Of a DNA stretch of 64,000 nt, positions 1 through 11,440 are shown in pieces. A model generated the notes under the pieces. The model was given only the letters and a program-made list of their open reading frames with translations. It did no database searches and was not told the origin of the DNA. Every line of letters starts with the position of its first letter. Positions within the stretch are counted from its first letter, which is position 1. This DNA is from Crocodylus rhombifer (lineage: Eukaryota; Chordata; Crocodylia; Crocodylidae), in the NCBI GenBank assembly GCA_038503035.1, contig JAVSML010018839.1:52968-116967 (forward strand). Reading direction: 5' to 3'. The translations under genes and the position numbers were made by a program.

Positions 1-1028
1 ACCAGTTCTTGGGTTTGGTTACACTGATGTCAAATTCCTCCTGTCATCTCCCATATAAAACCCCTGCCCCTTGTATATAGTTGCCCCTTGACCTACCAAC
101 CCCAACTACATTGACAACTGCCTTGTATTCATCAGGGTTTTGCAACAGGATAATGAATACAAGTCAAAAACATACTTTCCCTCTCCAGTGAAGACTACTA
201 GGGCTTTGGTACGCACCACATTTTTTGCCTTTTCATGCTCTGCATCTGTATCTGTCTGCATGAGCAGGATTTCCAGACACTTTAAAAGTCTTTCTGGCAC
301 ATTGAAGTAAAACTCCCTGGATATAGTTTAGTTTTGCTCTCTGGGAATTAAAGCGTTCCTCTTTGTCCACCAGATGGCCAAGACTTTTTGGTAGTTCACC
401 CCTTCGAATTGCTTCCACTTTTTTTTTTCTTGCGTTGTTTGCTGGCTTCCTGTGGAATGGGCACAGGCATGGGCAAGGGGCACAGGACACAGGATAAGTG
501 GTGGGGGGCCCTGAGCGGGGGAGGGGAGGGGGTGGGCCGCGCTGGACCGTCCCACTTTCCTGTGGTGCTGGCTGGACACTGGACTTAATTCGTTGGAAAA
601 CCTAGTGCGTGCAAAAACAAATGCAACGCTCCAAAATAAACAAGTTAAATATAAACTTTTTTAATTTAATGAGGATTAAAACCCGGGGTGTGTATAGGCA
701 CCCGTAGGCGATAACAGTTTCTGCCTAAATGGAAGCTGTAACTCCTATATGTGCACTGTATGACTCCCTCTCTCATGATATCACATCCTCTCACTGTTCT
801 TTAGCTCTACAGAGGACCTCTTGCAGTGGAGATGAATTCTATGAAGAGGGAGGTTGTCAGGATTGGACAGAGCATTCCCTGCTCCTATGGATTCACTTGA
901 AATAGACAAGGAGGGCGCAACAATGGTTGAGATCTTTTCCAACCAACTTGACTTGTCCAGCCCTGCCCTGCACCACAGATAATTTTCTTGTCAAAATGCA
1001 CTAGAAAAACTCTCTGGTCCAGAGCACT
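1..1028. other. Unannotated, unique-looking DNA
   Basis: I recognise no gene or repeat family here. A T-rich run lies near 418-430 and a G-rich patch near 496-540. Short open frames on both strands in 233-588 show no motif and overlap each other, so I do not call them coding. Confidence 0.5.
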
Positions 1029-1480
1029 TCATAGAATCAAAGTAAATCATAGAAAATGAGGGTTGTAAAGGACCTCAGGAGGCTACATTTAGTCCAGCCC
1101 CCTGCTCAAGGCAAGACCAGCCCCAACTACATCATCCCAGCCAAGGCTCTGTCTAGCCAAGTCTTAAACACCTCCAAGGATGGAGATCCAACCACCTCTC
1201 TGGGCAGCCTGTTCCAGTGCTTCACCACCCTCCCCATGAGAAAGTTTTTCCTAATATCCAATCTGAGCTTCCCTTGCTGCAGCTTGAGCCCATTGCTCCT
1301 TGTCCTGTCACCTGCCCCCACTGAGACCAGCCCAGCTCCATCCTCATTGGAGCCCCCCTGCAGGGAGGTGAAGGCTGCTCTTCAACCCCCTCGGTCTTCT
1401 CTTCTGCAGACTAAATCAGCCCAGTTCCTTCAGGCTCTCCTCATTTCATATGAAAACCTTTTGCCAAAGATAAAACCCAA
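1029..1480 (-). mobile_element. CR1 LINE 3' fragment
   Basis: Read on the minus strand, this is the end of CR1 ORF2 plus the 3' untranslated region. It has the usual blocks 'ttggatattaggaaaaac', 'ggtggtgaagcactggaa' and 'gctgggatgatgtagttgg', and ends in a 'tctatgatt'-type tail at the 1030 side. The 142-residue open frame on the plus strand is the antisense of this repeat and is not a gene. Confidence 0.93.
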
Positions 1481-1517
1481 GTGAAAAGAGAAGAGCTAAG
1501 AAGGGAAACAGGTCATA

Positions 1518-1858
1518 GTTTCATAGTTTCATAATTTCTAGGGTCAGAAGGGATCTTAGTAGATCATCTAGTCCGACCCCCTGCCATGGCAGGAAAGAGT
1601 AGTGGGGTCAAACGACCCCAGCAAGGTGTTCATCCAGCCTCCCCTTAAACACCCCCAGGGTAGGAGCCTGCACCACTTCTCTTGGAAGTTGGTTCCAGAT
1701 CCTAGCCGCCCTGACCGTGAAATCGCGCCTCCTGATATCTAACCTAAATCTCCCCTCTGCCAGCTTGTGACCATTATTCCTGGTCACTTCTGGTGGTGCT
1801 CGGGGGAACAGGGACTTCCCCAGTGCCTGCTGGTCCCCCCGACTAGTTTGTAGGCCAA
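1518..1858 (-). mobile_element. CR1 LINE 3' fragment, second subfamily
   Basis: This is a minus-strand CR1 tail with different diagnostic blocks from its neighbour: 'gaccattattcctggtcac' on the plus strand and a 'ggtcggactagatgatc' type 3' end. It has the same architecture as the 3' end of the long CR1 at 14690-17428, so it belongs to that subfamily. It is cut off near 1858. Confidence 0.9.
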
Positions 1859-1929
1859 ACCATTTGAGATATAAGAAAAATCCAGGGTGATATGCTGGCC
1901 CTGATGACATGAATAGTAAAAGACCCAAT

Positions 1930-2363
1930 GGGTGTGTCTACATCAGGGGTGGGCAATTATTTTGGGTGGAGGGCCGCTTACTGAGTTTTGGCAAGCCATA
2001 AAAGGCCATATGACAGGCAGCCAGGGGTAGCCAAATATAAATTTTCTAAATTTTTTAGGGGCCTTGTGAGCCAGATAAAATGGCCTGGTGGGCCACATTT
2101 TGCCCACTCCTGGTCTACCTGTTCCTTAATGTGCCCTAAATGCTGCACATTTAATTTAGTACTTCCTTAATGAAGTACTAACTAAATGCGCTGTACTTAG
2201 AGTTACTGCTCAGTAGTACTGGTGCACAGTTATTTAGTGATGCTTACTGTGCATTAGCCTAATAGCACTGCGCAGTAGGCTATTAGCAAGTTTTTTGCCA
2301 TGTCACACTACTGCACAGTGTTATTAGGCTAATGCGCAGTAAGCGTCTTGTGTAGACTTGCCC
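1930..2363. mobile_element. MITE with GTCTACA-type terminal inverted repeats
   Basis: The left end reads gggtgtgtctaca. The right end reads tgtagacttgccc, which is its inverted match with a few changes. The interior is rich in 'gcgcagtaa' and 'attagcctaat' words that recur in the elements at 28157, 39962 and 46080. The flanks share 'aat' on both sides, a possible 3-bp target duplication. A hAT element sits inside it. It may belong to the Chompy MITE group described from crocodilians, but I could not compare sequences. Confidence 0.7.
1944..2112. mobile_element. Non-autonomous hAT element nested in the MITE
   Basis: The ends are caggggtgggcaa and, inverted, ttgcccactcctg, a terminal repeat style known for hAT elements. 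It is flanked by an 8-bp duplication with one mismatch: gtctacat at 1936-1943 and gtctacct at 2113-2120. Eight-base duplications are typical of hAT. The target is the left terminal repeat of the surrounding MITE, so this insertion is the younger one. Confidence 0.85.
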
Positions 2364-3559
2364 AATAGATTTATGTACACTGCTGTTTAGGAGTGGTTAT
2401 ACAGTTGCTCTCTGGACCAAAACCATCAACCATTTCACTATAAACTCTCTATATCCTCCCCTTTCAGCTCGGCCCTGGAAACTCTCCTGGGTGTCAGGGC
2501 CCTGCTCCTAGCACCCACTGTGTGTTAAGCAGTCAGCTTAATGCAGACTACAAGCCTAAGCAGGTGGCCAGTAGCATTTCCACAATGCCTTGCATCTGGC
2601 TTCTGTTCTTTCGGTACCCCACTGCATGTCTCTGCTGCTTGCAATTAGAGCCAGCTGCCGAAAGAGAAACAAGTCATTAGAAGACTGATTCCTCGTAGGG
2701 CTCTGCTTAAGGCACGGGATTCGTTCTGCGAATCAGTCCAGCCACTCCTTCTCTCTCCTGTGGTTCGTGTGTAGCCAATAATGCAATAAAGCTAGGGAGG
2801 GGTGGATAGTTGAGTCATGGAGCCAGGATTTCACCTTTCCTTTTTTTCCAGCAACAAGGAATTGGGCCTTTGCAGCAGTTCTGCACAGGAAGTGCCAAAA
2901 TGTCGTGTGATCAGCCGATCCCGAAAATACTTGAGAAGCAGGATCAGGAGTGGGAGATCCTGAAGCGATCTGGATAAGGAGTTGGGGAGTGGGTCCAAGG
3001 ATGTACTCAGCCCCATGCCTTCTGAAAGTGGTTCCCAGTTCCTTAATGGGGCAGTAGGTTTGCTCAGGAGACTCCAGCTACAGTCGCAAGGGAGAAGCTC
3101 CAAGTGTGTTCAGAGCCCATCTGTCGACTTTAGGAGGATTCGATAGCAGCTACCGGTTATCTCATGAACTTTTCAGGTTTTCCCACTTCTGATCATGCCT
3201 CTCAGTATTTTGGGGACTGAATGGTGCGTGACGTTGGCACTTCCTGTTCAAAACTGCAGAAAAGGCCCAGTTCTTTGCATTTGGTTAGAAGGCAAGGTTT
3301 TGGCCAAGGTCTTTCGTTAAAAATAAAGGAACAGGATGCATAAGAGGCAGGGGAGAAGGGCACCAGCGGGGTTGCGATGGGACCCTCTCTCTCATATACT
3401 AGCAGGGTGCTGCTGTCAGGATTGAAATCCATTTGCAGGGCAGATTAGGATATCCACATGGTGTTGAAATACCCCAGACCCAGCTCCAATCAATGATCCT
3501 AGTCTCTTCCTTCCTTTACTATTAAATTAATCCCAAAATAATTTACAAAAACCTAGGAA
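2364..3559. other. Unannotated, unique-looking DNA
   Basis: I see no repeat family, RNA gene or convincing exon. Minus-strand open frames at 2831-3103 and 3202-3432 have no recognisable domain. Confidence 0.5.
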
Positions 3560-4175
3560 TTATAGAATCATAGAATCATAATAAATTAGGGTGTGAAGGG
3601 ATCTCAGGAGGTCGCATCTAATGCAACCTCCTGCCCCAACTACATCATCCCAGCCAAGGCTTTGTCTACCCGGGTCTTAAACACCTCCAAGGATGGAGAC
3701 TGCACCGCCTCTCTGGGGAGCCTGTTCCAACACTTTACCACCCTCCTAGGGAAAAAGTTTTTCCTAATATCCAACCTCAACTTTTCTTGCTGCAGCCTGA
3801 GCCCATTGCTCCTTGTCCTGAGAACAGTCCAGCTCCATCCTCTTTGCAGCCCCCCTGCAGGGAAGTGAAGGCTGTTATTCAATCCCCCTCAGTCTTCTCT
3901 TCTGCAAACTAAATTAGCCCATTCCCATCAACCTCTCCTCACAACTCTTGTCTCCCAACCCCACAGCTATTTTTGTTGACACTTCTCCAATGTGTCCACA
4001 TCCTTTCTGTAGTGGGGGCCCACAGCTGGACACAGGACACTAGATGTGGCCTCCCCAGTGCTGAATAGAGGGGAAAGATCACTGCCCTCGGTCTACCGGC
4101 AACACTTCTACTCATGCAATCAACAGGAATCATCAATGCAGCTCAGGCACAAAGGTCACTTCATCCAGTATCCCA
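3560..4175 (-). mobile_element. CR1 LINE 3' fragment including end of ORF2
   Basis: This minus-strand CR1 extends further 5' than most copies here. Near 3939-4136 it encodes the carboxy-terminal ORF2 block (PLYSALGRPHL, then CVQLWAP), which CR1 reverse transcriptases carry before the 3' untranslated region. It is broken by frameshifts and cannot be functional. Confidence 0.92.
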
Positions 4176-4359
4176 TTTCTAACAGTGGGAAACCCTTCTA
4201 ACTTCAGAGAAAACCTTGCAATGGACAGTTATGGTATAAACAGGCCCCCCAGGAAAGTTCTTCCTGACCCAAGAAAGAGAGGAGGAGGAGCTCCAAACCC
4301 CCTTGGATGATGAATTTTGGGCTGTTGTCTGTGTCTTCCTCTTGGATGCAAGGAGTGGA

Positions 4360-4562
4360 AGGATGCTCCAGTGGGTTGAATATTAGCCTGAGCTGTGGAA
4401 AAACCCTGTTCAATTCACTGTTTGCCATAGTCTTCCTGAGTGGCCAGCCATTTAGACCCCAGGCTTCAAAGGACTGGCAGGAGTTTGGTGCCTAAACGTC
4501 TTAGAGAACGTGGGCTTTAATCTCTCTGGGTCTCAGCTGCCCATCTGGACAGGGGGATGCCC
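4360..4562 (+). repeat. MIR-like (CORE-SINE type) SINE, diverged
   Basis: The order of blocks matches amniote MIR-like SINEs: 'ctgttcaattcactg', 'gccatagtcttcctgagtg', then 'ctttaatctctctgggtct' and 'cagctgcccatctg'. It carries an insertion between the body and the 'cctcag..cccatctg' block. The family assignment is by eye. Confidence 0.55.
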
Positions 4563-5564
4563 TGCTTGTGTTGTGTCAGCGTTGATGGTGGTTTTACCAT
4601 GAGTTTAGGTTATGGATTGTACAGGATGGTTTGGACCAGGGTGTGAATTAAGGGGGAACACAGGAGAGCTAAGCCCCCACCCCCTATAAGAGATGAAAGC
4701 CCCCCCGTAAGATTTGAAAATCATAACCTGGGGTGGGGGACAACAGCATATTCTGGGCTATTCTGCAAGGGAGTAGCATTTTTATTTGTATTTTATACTG
4801 GAGGACTGTATGTGGCTGTGAAGGTGCAAAGGAGACCACCAGCTACCTGAGGGGCACACCAGGCTTTGAGCCCTGCTAGGGACAGGAGCACAAGACCAAG
4901 GTGGCCTGAGGCCAAGAGGGCTGGAACTTGACCCCAAAGTGGGTGACTAAGGTGGCCTGAGGCTGAGTCTAAAAGTCCAGGCCTGAGCTAGTAGGGCTAG
5001 GCTACTAGTCAATGGCCAGAGTAACCTGCAGGCTAAGACTAAGAAGTTCTAAGCCTATATAGGAAGGTAACTGGGGACAAAGTGACATCTGCAAGTCTAT
5101 AGGGGTGGAAGCAGGGCATAAATTCGGTCCTTATGGAAATTAGAGTCAGAGGAACCCCAGGTTGAGAGAGAGAAAGACTGTGTCTGATGGGTTCAGAGCC
5201 CCAAGTCAAGTGGGCCAAGTCAACACCAGAAGACCAGAGCTCACCGGCCTCCAAGGGCAACCTACCCACTTCATGAATACCATCAAGGCAGGGCAGGCGA
5301 ATCATCAGGGTGAGGCCCTGAAAGGCTGGAGCGAGAGCTGGCCAGGATTAAGGCAGGTACCAGGGGTTTCATGGCCACCCTAGGGTGCCCCACTTCTCTA
5401 TGATTCAATGACAGTGAGACCCCACAACACAGAACAAGGGGAGCCAGTTTTCTAAGGGGTTCATCAGTCTAATCTGTTCATAGCCATCAGCTGACTGACC
5501 TGCACAGTACTTCTATCAGGAAGAGGAAATAGTGTTATCCCCCTCTGAGAAAGATGGAGTTGAA
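4563..5564. other. Mostly unannotated, with short CR1-like pieces
   Basis: A CR1-like tail lies near 4600-4650 ('acaggatggtttggacc') and another at about 5355-5410 ('ccccacttctctatgattc'). Between them the words 'aaggtggcctgaggc' occur twice (4899 and 4950). No coding region is recognised. Confidence 0.45.
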
Positions 5565-5836
5565 ACAGAGCGGGGAAATAATGGCCACAAGCTAGAAGAG
5601 AGCAGATTTAGATTGGATATTAGGAGGAACTTCTTCACAGTTCAAGTGGCCAAGGTCTGGAACGGGCTCCCAAGGGAGGTGGTGCTCTCCCCTACCCTGG
5701 GGGTCTTCAAGCGAAGGCTAGATGTGTATCTAGCTGGGGTAATGTAGGCCCAGCACTCTTTCCTGCTTATGCAGGGGGTCGGACTCGATGATCTATTGAG
5801 GTCCCTTCCGACCCTAACATCTATGAATCTATGAAT
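5565..5836 (+). mobile_element. CR1 LINE 3' fragment
   Basis: This is a plus-strand CR1 tail from 'ataatggccacaagctag' to the 3' end 'atctatgaatctatgaatg', where the terminal 8-base unit is repeated. The 71-residue open frame at 5532-5747 is this repeat. The subfamily is the one also seen, reversed, at 18618-18735 and 63909-64000. Confidence 0.93.
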
Positions 5837-6904
5837 GCAATCAAGGGCAATTTGGCTGTTGGTTTCAAGGCCCAGGCTCACTGTGGTCCCCACCATTGTC
5901 TGAAGACTCACTAGTATCACAAGACCAGCCCTCCTCAGCATCTCCCACCCATGGTATGGACACCATGATGATCAATGCTATAGAAAAGCCACGGCAGAAA
6001 GACGGAGCTCATAAAGGCAGCCAAACACTGCAATCAATGTGGCTCTACCAGTCAACTCAGTACATGAGTTACTGGACTTGATAGAGAGGTAAGAAAGCAG
6101 AAGAGAATGACCTGCTTTTGATTTTGTCAAAGTAGGCTAGATGTAGCTTAATGGATATATAGTTAAGGTCTAGATGGTATGCAAGAGAAAGGAACAGGAA
6201 AGCAAAAGGAGAGAGAGAGGAAACAAAACAGAAGGAGAACATGAAGAATAGCTCTACAATGCCTCTCAGGTTGGAAGAGGGCTTACAATGAGGCTGCACT
6301 GCTATTTTTGTTAAATTATTGTAACACCAAATCATAATGGTAAAAGAGAGATGTCTCCCTGTGATAAACTGGATCCATTTTCTGCTGTTGTTCCAGTGGG
6401 GAAAAAAAAATCAGGGGTGTATTTTTATTTGAACAGAGACCTGTTTGCTGAACCTGCTGCAGCTACTTGAAACATAGGCAAGCAGCCATGGCAGAAAACA
6501 TTACAGGGACAGGAGTCAAACAGGCCTGGGGAAACTTTGAACCCTTGTTTTCTTTCCACCGCTTGACTCTCCTGATGTCTGTTCCAGTTGGGGCTACCAG
6601 TGAAAGCAACAAAAATCCTATGAGAAACAACCGGTCTTAAGGAATTTTAGGCTGCTCAAATCCAGGAAGTTTTGGATACTGCCAACTATTTCCTGCTCCA
6701 TTTGTTGATCCAGGAGGTTTAAATACAAGTGAACCGAGCTTCGATAAATGTTTAAAGGCAGTCACTTGTCTGAACTTCAGCCTCAGACCACAGGTTTCCC
6801 CGGTGCTCAATGGACAACCTTAAACTTGATCTTCCTATTTTTGAGTCCATAGGATAACATACTTGAGAGAGAGAACTTGCATATTGGAGTTTCCTGCCTT
6901 TCTC
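5837..6904. other. Unannotated, unique-looking DNA
   Basis: I see no repeat family or coding motif. A short A run lies near 6401-6409. Confidence 0.45.
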
Positions 6905-7020
6905 TCCACATAGGCAGGCCAGGTTCTTTGGGTAGATGTGATATCTTTTATTAGACCAACTGAGTAGTTGGAAAAAAGCTTTTTGCAAGCTTTTGGGTGC
7001 AATCACCCTTCTTCAAGCCT
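6905..7020 (-). mobile_element. Penelope-like remnant with decayed hammerhead-type motif
   Basis: Reversed, the sequence contains a hammerhead-like layout. A CTGATGA-like core (two changes, around 7009-7016) is followed by a stem II GGGTG-loop-CACCC at 6995-7008 with perfect pairing. Next come AAAA in place of GAAA, then GCTTGC and a 'ctaataaaagatatcac' block. Penelope-like retroelements are known to carry hammerhead ribozymes. The element class is inferred from this motif, because no protein is left. Both core changes would be expected to abolish cleavage. Confidence 0.55.
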
Positions 7021-7159
7021 AGAAAGTCTCTGCTGTTCATTGCAGGATCATTCCCGATAGGGTGTATTTCTTATGGCAAGGGCTGAACCAAAATATCACA
7101 AGCTAAATCCAACCTCCTTCAAAGTTTAAGAGGGTTTCTTAGTTTGATTTGGAGTTTTT

Positions 7160-7245
7160 CACACATTTTGAGTCCTTGAAGATCATGATCTGAAGACTTT
7201 GAAGACCATGATCTGACCATAATCTGAAGACCACGATCTAAATCT
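7160..7245. repeat. Degenerate short direct repeats
   Basis: The words 'gaagaccatgatctga', 'atcatgatctgaaga' and 'gaagaccacgatct' recur about every 20-35 bases. This is a small, diverged tandem array with no recognised role. Confidence 0.55.
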
Positions 7246-8161
7246 GAATTCTTCCCTGAACTCTTGCCTGAAGCCTGAGAATTTCTGATGGAAACTCGTC
7301 TTTCTTCATAAGGCACCTGCCCTGATTTTTAATGGCTGGTGCATTGTAAAGTTAAGAGCGAGCCTTGTCAGTCAAATCCAGCTACGGACTTCCTCGAAAC
7401 GTTGAGTTGTTTGGACCTGATGTTTGGATTCTAGCCCATAATGTTTCCTGGCATTAACTGGGTTCAAAAGGGGACAAATGCATGCAGGGTGGGGCCATCA
7501 GTGGGGATCATACATGATAATTCCTGGTGCCACCTCGAGATTAGGACTTCCCAGGCCTCTGGATGATGGAAACTGCAGTGAGAGTGGAGCAAACTCTGCC
7601 CCAAAGAACTGACAAATGGGCAAGACAAAGGAAGGGAGCAGGATATAACAGGGCACTTGAGTGAAAACGTCATGGCCTGCAACTTGCACTCATTCTTAAA
7701 AAATGCCTTATTGCTGGTTTGCCAGGCTTGGAGATCAGCCATCTCTATTGGCCACAAGACAGAGGAAGCACAGTCCAGAAAATGGCAGTGTGAGTTCCCC
7801 TCCAGCCCCCCCAAAAGTTGTGCTAATGTACAAAGACTGTGATTGGAGGGAACCTTTTGGGTCAGAGGGAATGACTGAGCTTAGCTGTCCAGCCAGTCGG
7901 TGACCACGAACACAGTGAGTCCATGAAGACGGATGGATGATGCAGATATTTGTCAACAGCCAGCTCTCTCAACAGGGCCGCGTCATGGTCTTCACATTGA
8001 TGGAGAGAGGGAAGAACATAGTCTTTCCAATTTATTTTGGGCCTTTGATACTACTGTAGCATCACAAGCAGAAATCTGCCAGTGCCCATGTGATGATTTA
8101 TTCAATGTAAGCCTTTCTGGGAACAACAATGATCTAAGGTGGATTTGAACTACCAACTTAG
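7246..8161. other. Unannotated, unique-looking DNA
   Basis: Overlapping open frames on both strands at 7464-7956 have no motif and shadow one another. Nothing else is recognised. Confidence 0.45.
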
Positions 8162-8345
8162 GGAGCATCTACACATGCGCTTTAATGCACATTAGCCTAT
8201 TTTAATGTGCATTGAAGTATGACAAAAATGTGCTGTTTAGCTAATGCACATTTAAAACAAACGCAAGTGTCTTTTTTCTAGTTCCTCACAATGATTTAAT
8301 GTGCATTACTTAAAGTGCATTAATGAATGTGTACATGCACTAAAG
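8162..8345. mobile_element. Small MITE, TTAATGCACATTAG type
   Basis: The left end gggagcatctacacatg is matched in inverted, eroded form by gtgtacatgcac on the right. The interior is built of 'ttaatgcacattagcc' words and their inverse. The element at 41288-41475 is a second copy. Confidence 0.65.
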
Positions 8346-9559
8346 TCTAATAGCTGATCACTGCGCTAGACTATCTATCTACAAGGCTACAAGGAAAACG
8401 GAGGGGCTTCACTAACGACTTTCTACATAAAAAGATTTTTTTTTAATTAACGTTCTTGTGTCACATAAATGATGAGCAAAGGCCTACTTGCCTGACGGCC
8501 GCACAGAGAGTTTACCAAGCAAAAATCCTGCGGTTCAATAAGGCAACAGTTCTCCACCTGGAAGAGTGATTATGGAGAAAGACCCCCTGCTCGTTCATCA
8601 GCTCTGCTCTGGAGCTGCTGGGAATTGCCTGACAAAACATTTTTTTCTTTTTCATTTGAAAATACCTATTCATCAAAACTGAAACTTTTGTGGGCTAGGG
8701 TCAGCCTCGATTAATTTTTCCAAGTAAAAAAAAAAGGAAAAAAAGCCCATAGGGATGTCAAATTGTCTAAAGAGTTTTTGTGATTTTTTTTTAATTCAAA
8801 AACAATTGTGACATTTTCAAAACAATTCATTTTGATAGTTGAAAATGTAAAATTCCTTTTTTCTGGGTTGACATGACATCGTTTTGAAATCTTAAGCTAA
8901 GAATAGTTAAAAAAATGTTAAAGGGAAATAAGCATGGTTGCAATCAAAATGAAATATTCTGAAATCTTCACAAGACAATGTTTGGATAGACCAAAATTGG
9001 GATTTTTTTCCCTCAGATACTTTCCCCCCCCAGATTTCTTACATAAAAAGGTTTAAGATTTTGACTTTTTGTCTCAGTTCAGGCTGCACACCTGGAATCC
9101 ATTTTTTTTCTTAAGAAAAAGTTGTAGAAACAGGGGGGAAAAAGAAAAGAAAGAACAACAACAAAACAAATTTGCCCACTTTAAACGGGCACTGCTCTCT
9201 CTGAGCGACCGGTTGATACTCGTGTTGATGCACAAACATCCAATATGTTTTTGCATCAGTTCAGCATGAATAATACTCTTGACTCCTGTCAACACTGCAC
9301 AGCTGACAGAGCCATGGAAGAGGGATCTGGAGTTAATTACTCGTTCTGCATCATCAACTCGGTAATTGGTGAGTAGCCAGTCCCAGGCCAATCTGACACA
9401 CCAGTGCCAACAAACTGATGGCGAGGACATAATGTTATCAACCAGGCATCCCTGGGCCTGGTTTCAGATCTTGTGAGACAACACACAGAGAAAACGAGAG
9501 TCTGGTTGAGAACTGGATGTGAAAAGTTCATGAAAAGTTTATCCCGTGTCTCTTGCAAA
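8346..9559. other. AT-rich decayed DNA, then unannotated sequence
   Basis: From 8640 to 9080 the plus strand is full of T runs and words such as 'aaattttcaaaac' and 'ttgaaaatgtaaaatt', resembling an old low-complexity repeat. From 9081 to 9559 I see no family and no credible exon. Confidence 0.4.
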
Positions 9560-9930
9560 TCAAGGGAAGTGATTCTTCCCCTCTCTTTGGTGTTGGCAAG
9601 GCCTCACCTTGAGTCCCGCATCCAGTTTTGGGCTTTGCGCATTTAGGAGGCTATGGGCAGATTGGAGAGCAAGAAAAGAAATGGTTAGAAGCAAGATTGA
9701 TGAGGAAAGGCTGAAAGAAGTAGGGGTCATTTAGACAGGAGGAGAGAAGACTGCGGGGGATTTAATAACTGTCTTCAAATACCCGAAGGGCGATGATAAA
9801 GAGAATAGAGATGGGCTTGTCTCTGAGGCCATAGAGGACAGGACTAGGAGCAATAGCTTCAAGCTGCAGTGGAGAAAATTTATGCTGGAGGTGAAGGGAA
9901 CTTTTTGACTTGGAGGGCATTGGGACAGGC
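9560..9930 (+). mobile_element. Old CR1 LINE fragment
   Basis: Plus-strand CR1 blocks appear in order: 'gtgattcttcccctct', the decayed 'gtcatttagacaggagga' block, 'ataactgtcttcaaatac', then 'ggactaggagcaatagctt'. It is more diverged than most copies here, and the last part of the 3' untranslated region is replaced by other sequence. Confidence 0.75.
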
Positions 9931-11215
9931 ACCCTTGACATTTTAAATCTTGACAGGTTTCTAAATGATGTTGTGGAGAACAGAGAAATAGCATGGAGAA
10001 AATCTGCTGCAAATACTGTCCCCTTGTCAGTCAACACTTGGAAACATCGAGGACAGAAAATCACCCCCCAAAATCAAATTTTAGGTCATTTCAACCATCC
10101 CCCAGAGGAGCAATGAGTCAACAATAAGGTGGAATCTAGAGACCTGGGATATAGAGAAAAAACAGAGCTTATCGGGGTCATCAAGTTGTGAAAAACTTGC
10201 CATTTTTATGGGGCGGTGGTTTAAAAGGAACACGTGGGTGTTGAAGCAGATAAAGCAGTTCATTTTGGCCGGATACCTGCTGGCACTATAATCACGGGTC
10301 CAAGCACTGCCTCCTTTACTCCATCGCCTCACCTTCCTTACTCACGCAAGTTTAGCTTGAGGGTCGCGGGGCAAACGGCTCCGGTTTTGGTTTCACAACC
10401 GGCCTTTTGAAGCCTTCCACCCTTCCAGGGAAATACTGAACCTCTATCTTGTTTTACTGGAAATATTTTCGATGACCTCCGAACGTGCTCCCAAGTTGGA
10501 CGGATGCCACAGTATTACTAACAAAACCTGGCAAGCGGGCAAAGGGGAGAGCCTTTAAAAAAAGAGAGTGAAGGAAGGAAAAGAAAAGAAAATCCTAACA
10601 ACCTGGTTTTGTTGGAGAGTCGCAGCCTGATGCCTGGTGCCAAGAACGTCAAAACCAGGTAGATCATTGGCTTTATCCTGCCGGGGGGTTTTGATTGTCT
10701 AAGAATTTAGTGCTAATGTGTTTGGAGCCGTCAGTGCAAAAATGAACTTCCCCCGTCCCCGAAAAACGTCTGGGATCTCGAAGCAAAACACCACGTGGCC
10801 GTGTCAGGTAGAGGGGAAGAGAAACAATAGGATTACCTGGTGGGAGATCTTTTCCACTACACGAGCCAGCGAGCCCAAGCGCTATCCCCCTGCCTTCCCA
10901 AAGGAGGCAGATCAAATGCTTTGCTGTCTCAAGGACGATGAGGGGAACAGAGCGCGGTGGGACACTGTGCACGACGGGTGAAGTAGCCGCAGGGGAGACA
11001 TGAGCAGAGCAGAGGCGAGGATGTACTGCAGTAAAAGAACAACAACAACAAAAAGGATCGAGGAAGATGATGGGAGTGACATGCTCGGGCCTGAGAGTCC
11101 AACTTAAGTCAGGTTAGCAATGCTCACCTCTCCAAATCCCAATGGGCAGGGTAGCATGAGGGTAAATTCCCCCTGGGGCAGAGGTAAGGGATGGGTGTAT
11201 CTTGGCAGAGGTATT
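9931..11215. other. Unannotated, unique-looking DNA
   Basis: A purine-rich tract (about 10555-10600) and a short AAC repeat (11038-11051) are the only structures seen. No exon is supported. Confidence 0.45.
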
Positions 11216-11290
11216 AAAATCACAAAATCGCCAAAAATGAGCGTTGGAAGGGACCTCAGGAGGTCACATCTAGTCCAAGCCCCATTTTGA
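11216..11290 (-). mobile_element. CR1 LINE terminal 3' fragment
   Basis: Only the last ~75 bases of a minus-strand CR1 remain ('ggaagggacctcaggaggtc' on the plus strand). Confidence 0.85.
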
Positions 11291-11312
11291 ATTATTGAAC
11301 CAACCAGGCTTG

Positions 11313-11440
11313 CAGGCACTGAAATAGCTGGTGTTTAGTGATTGCCGCAGGGACTTTGCNNNNNNNNNNACTGGTGCTTAGTTATTGCCATAGGGACTTT
11401 GCACACTTCCAGGCACCAAAATAACTGGCCCAGTTGGGAA
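11313..11440. repeat. Minisatellite of roughly 54-bp unit, split by assembly gap
   Basis: The 33 bases just left of the gap (ending 'cagggactttgc') and the 33 just right of it are copies of each other with about five differences. The block before the first copy ('aggcactgaaatag') recurs after the second ('aggcaccaaaataa'). Together these imply at least two and a half units of about 54 bp. Confidence 0.65.
11360..11369. other. Assembly gap, 10 N
   Basis: Ten N bases lie inside the tandem array. The true number of repeat units is unknown. Confidence 0.99.

Noticed and set aside
1056..1484. 142-residue open frame on the plus strand
   Set aside because: It is the antisense strand of a CR1 3' region. 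Similar frames appear in other antisense CR1 copies.
11041..11051. AAC repeat as a CRISPR or satellite array
   Set aside because: Only a few units. There are no spaced repeats of CRISPR type anywhere in the window, and the window is eukaryotic.
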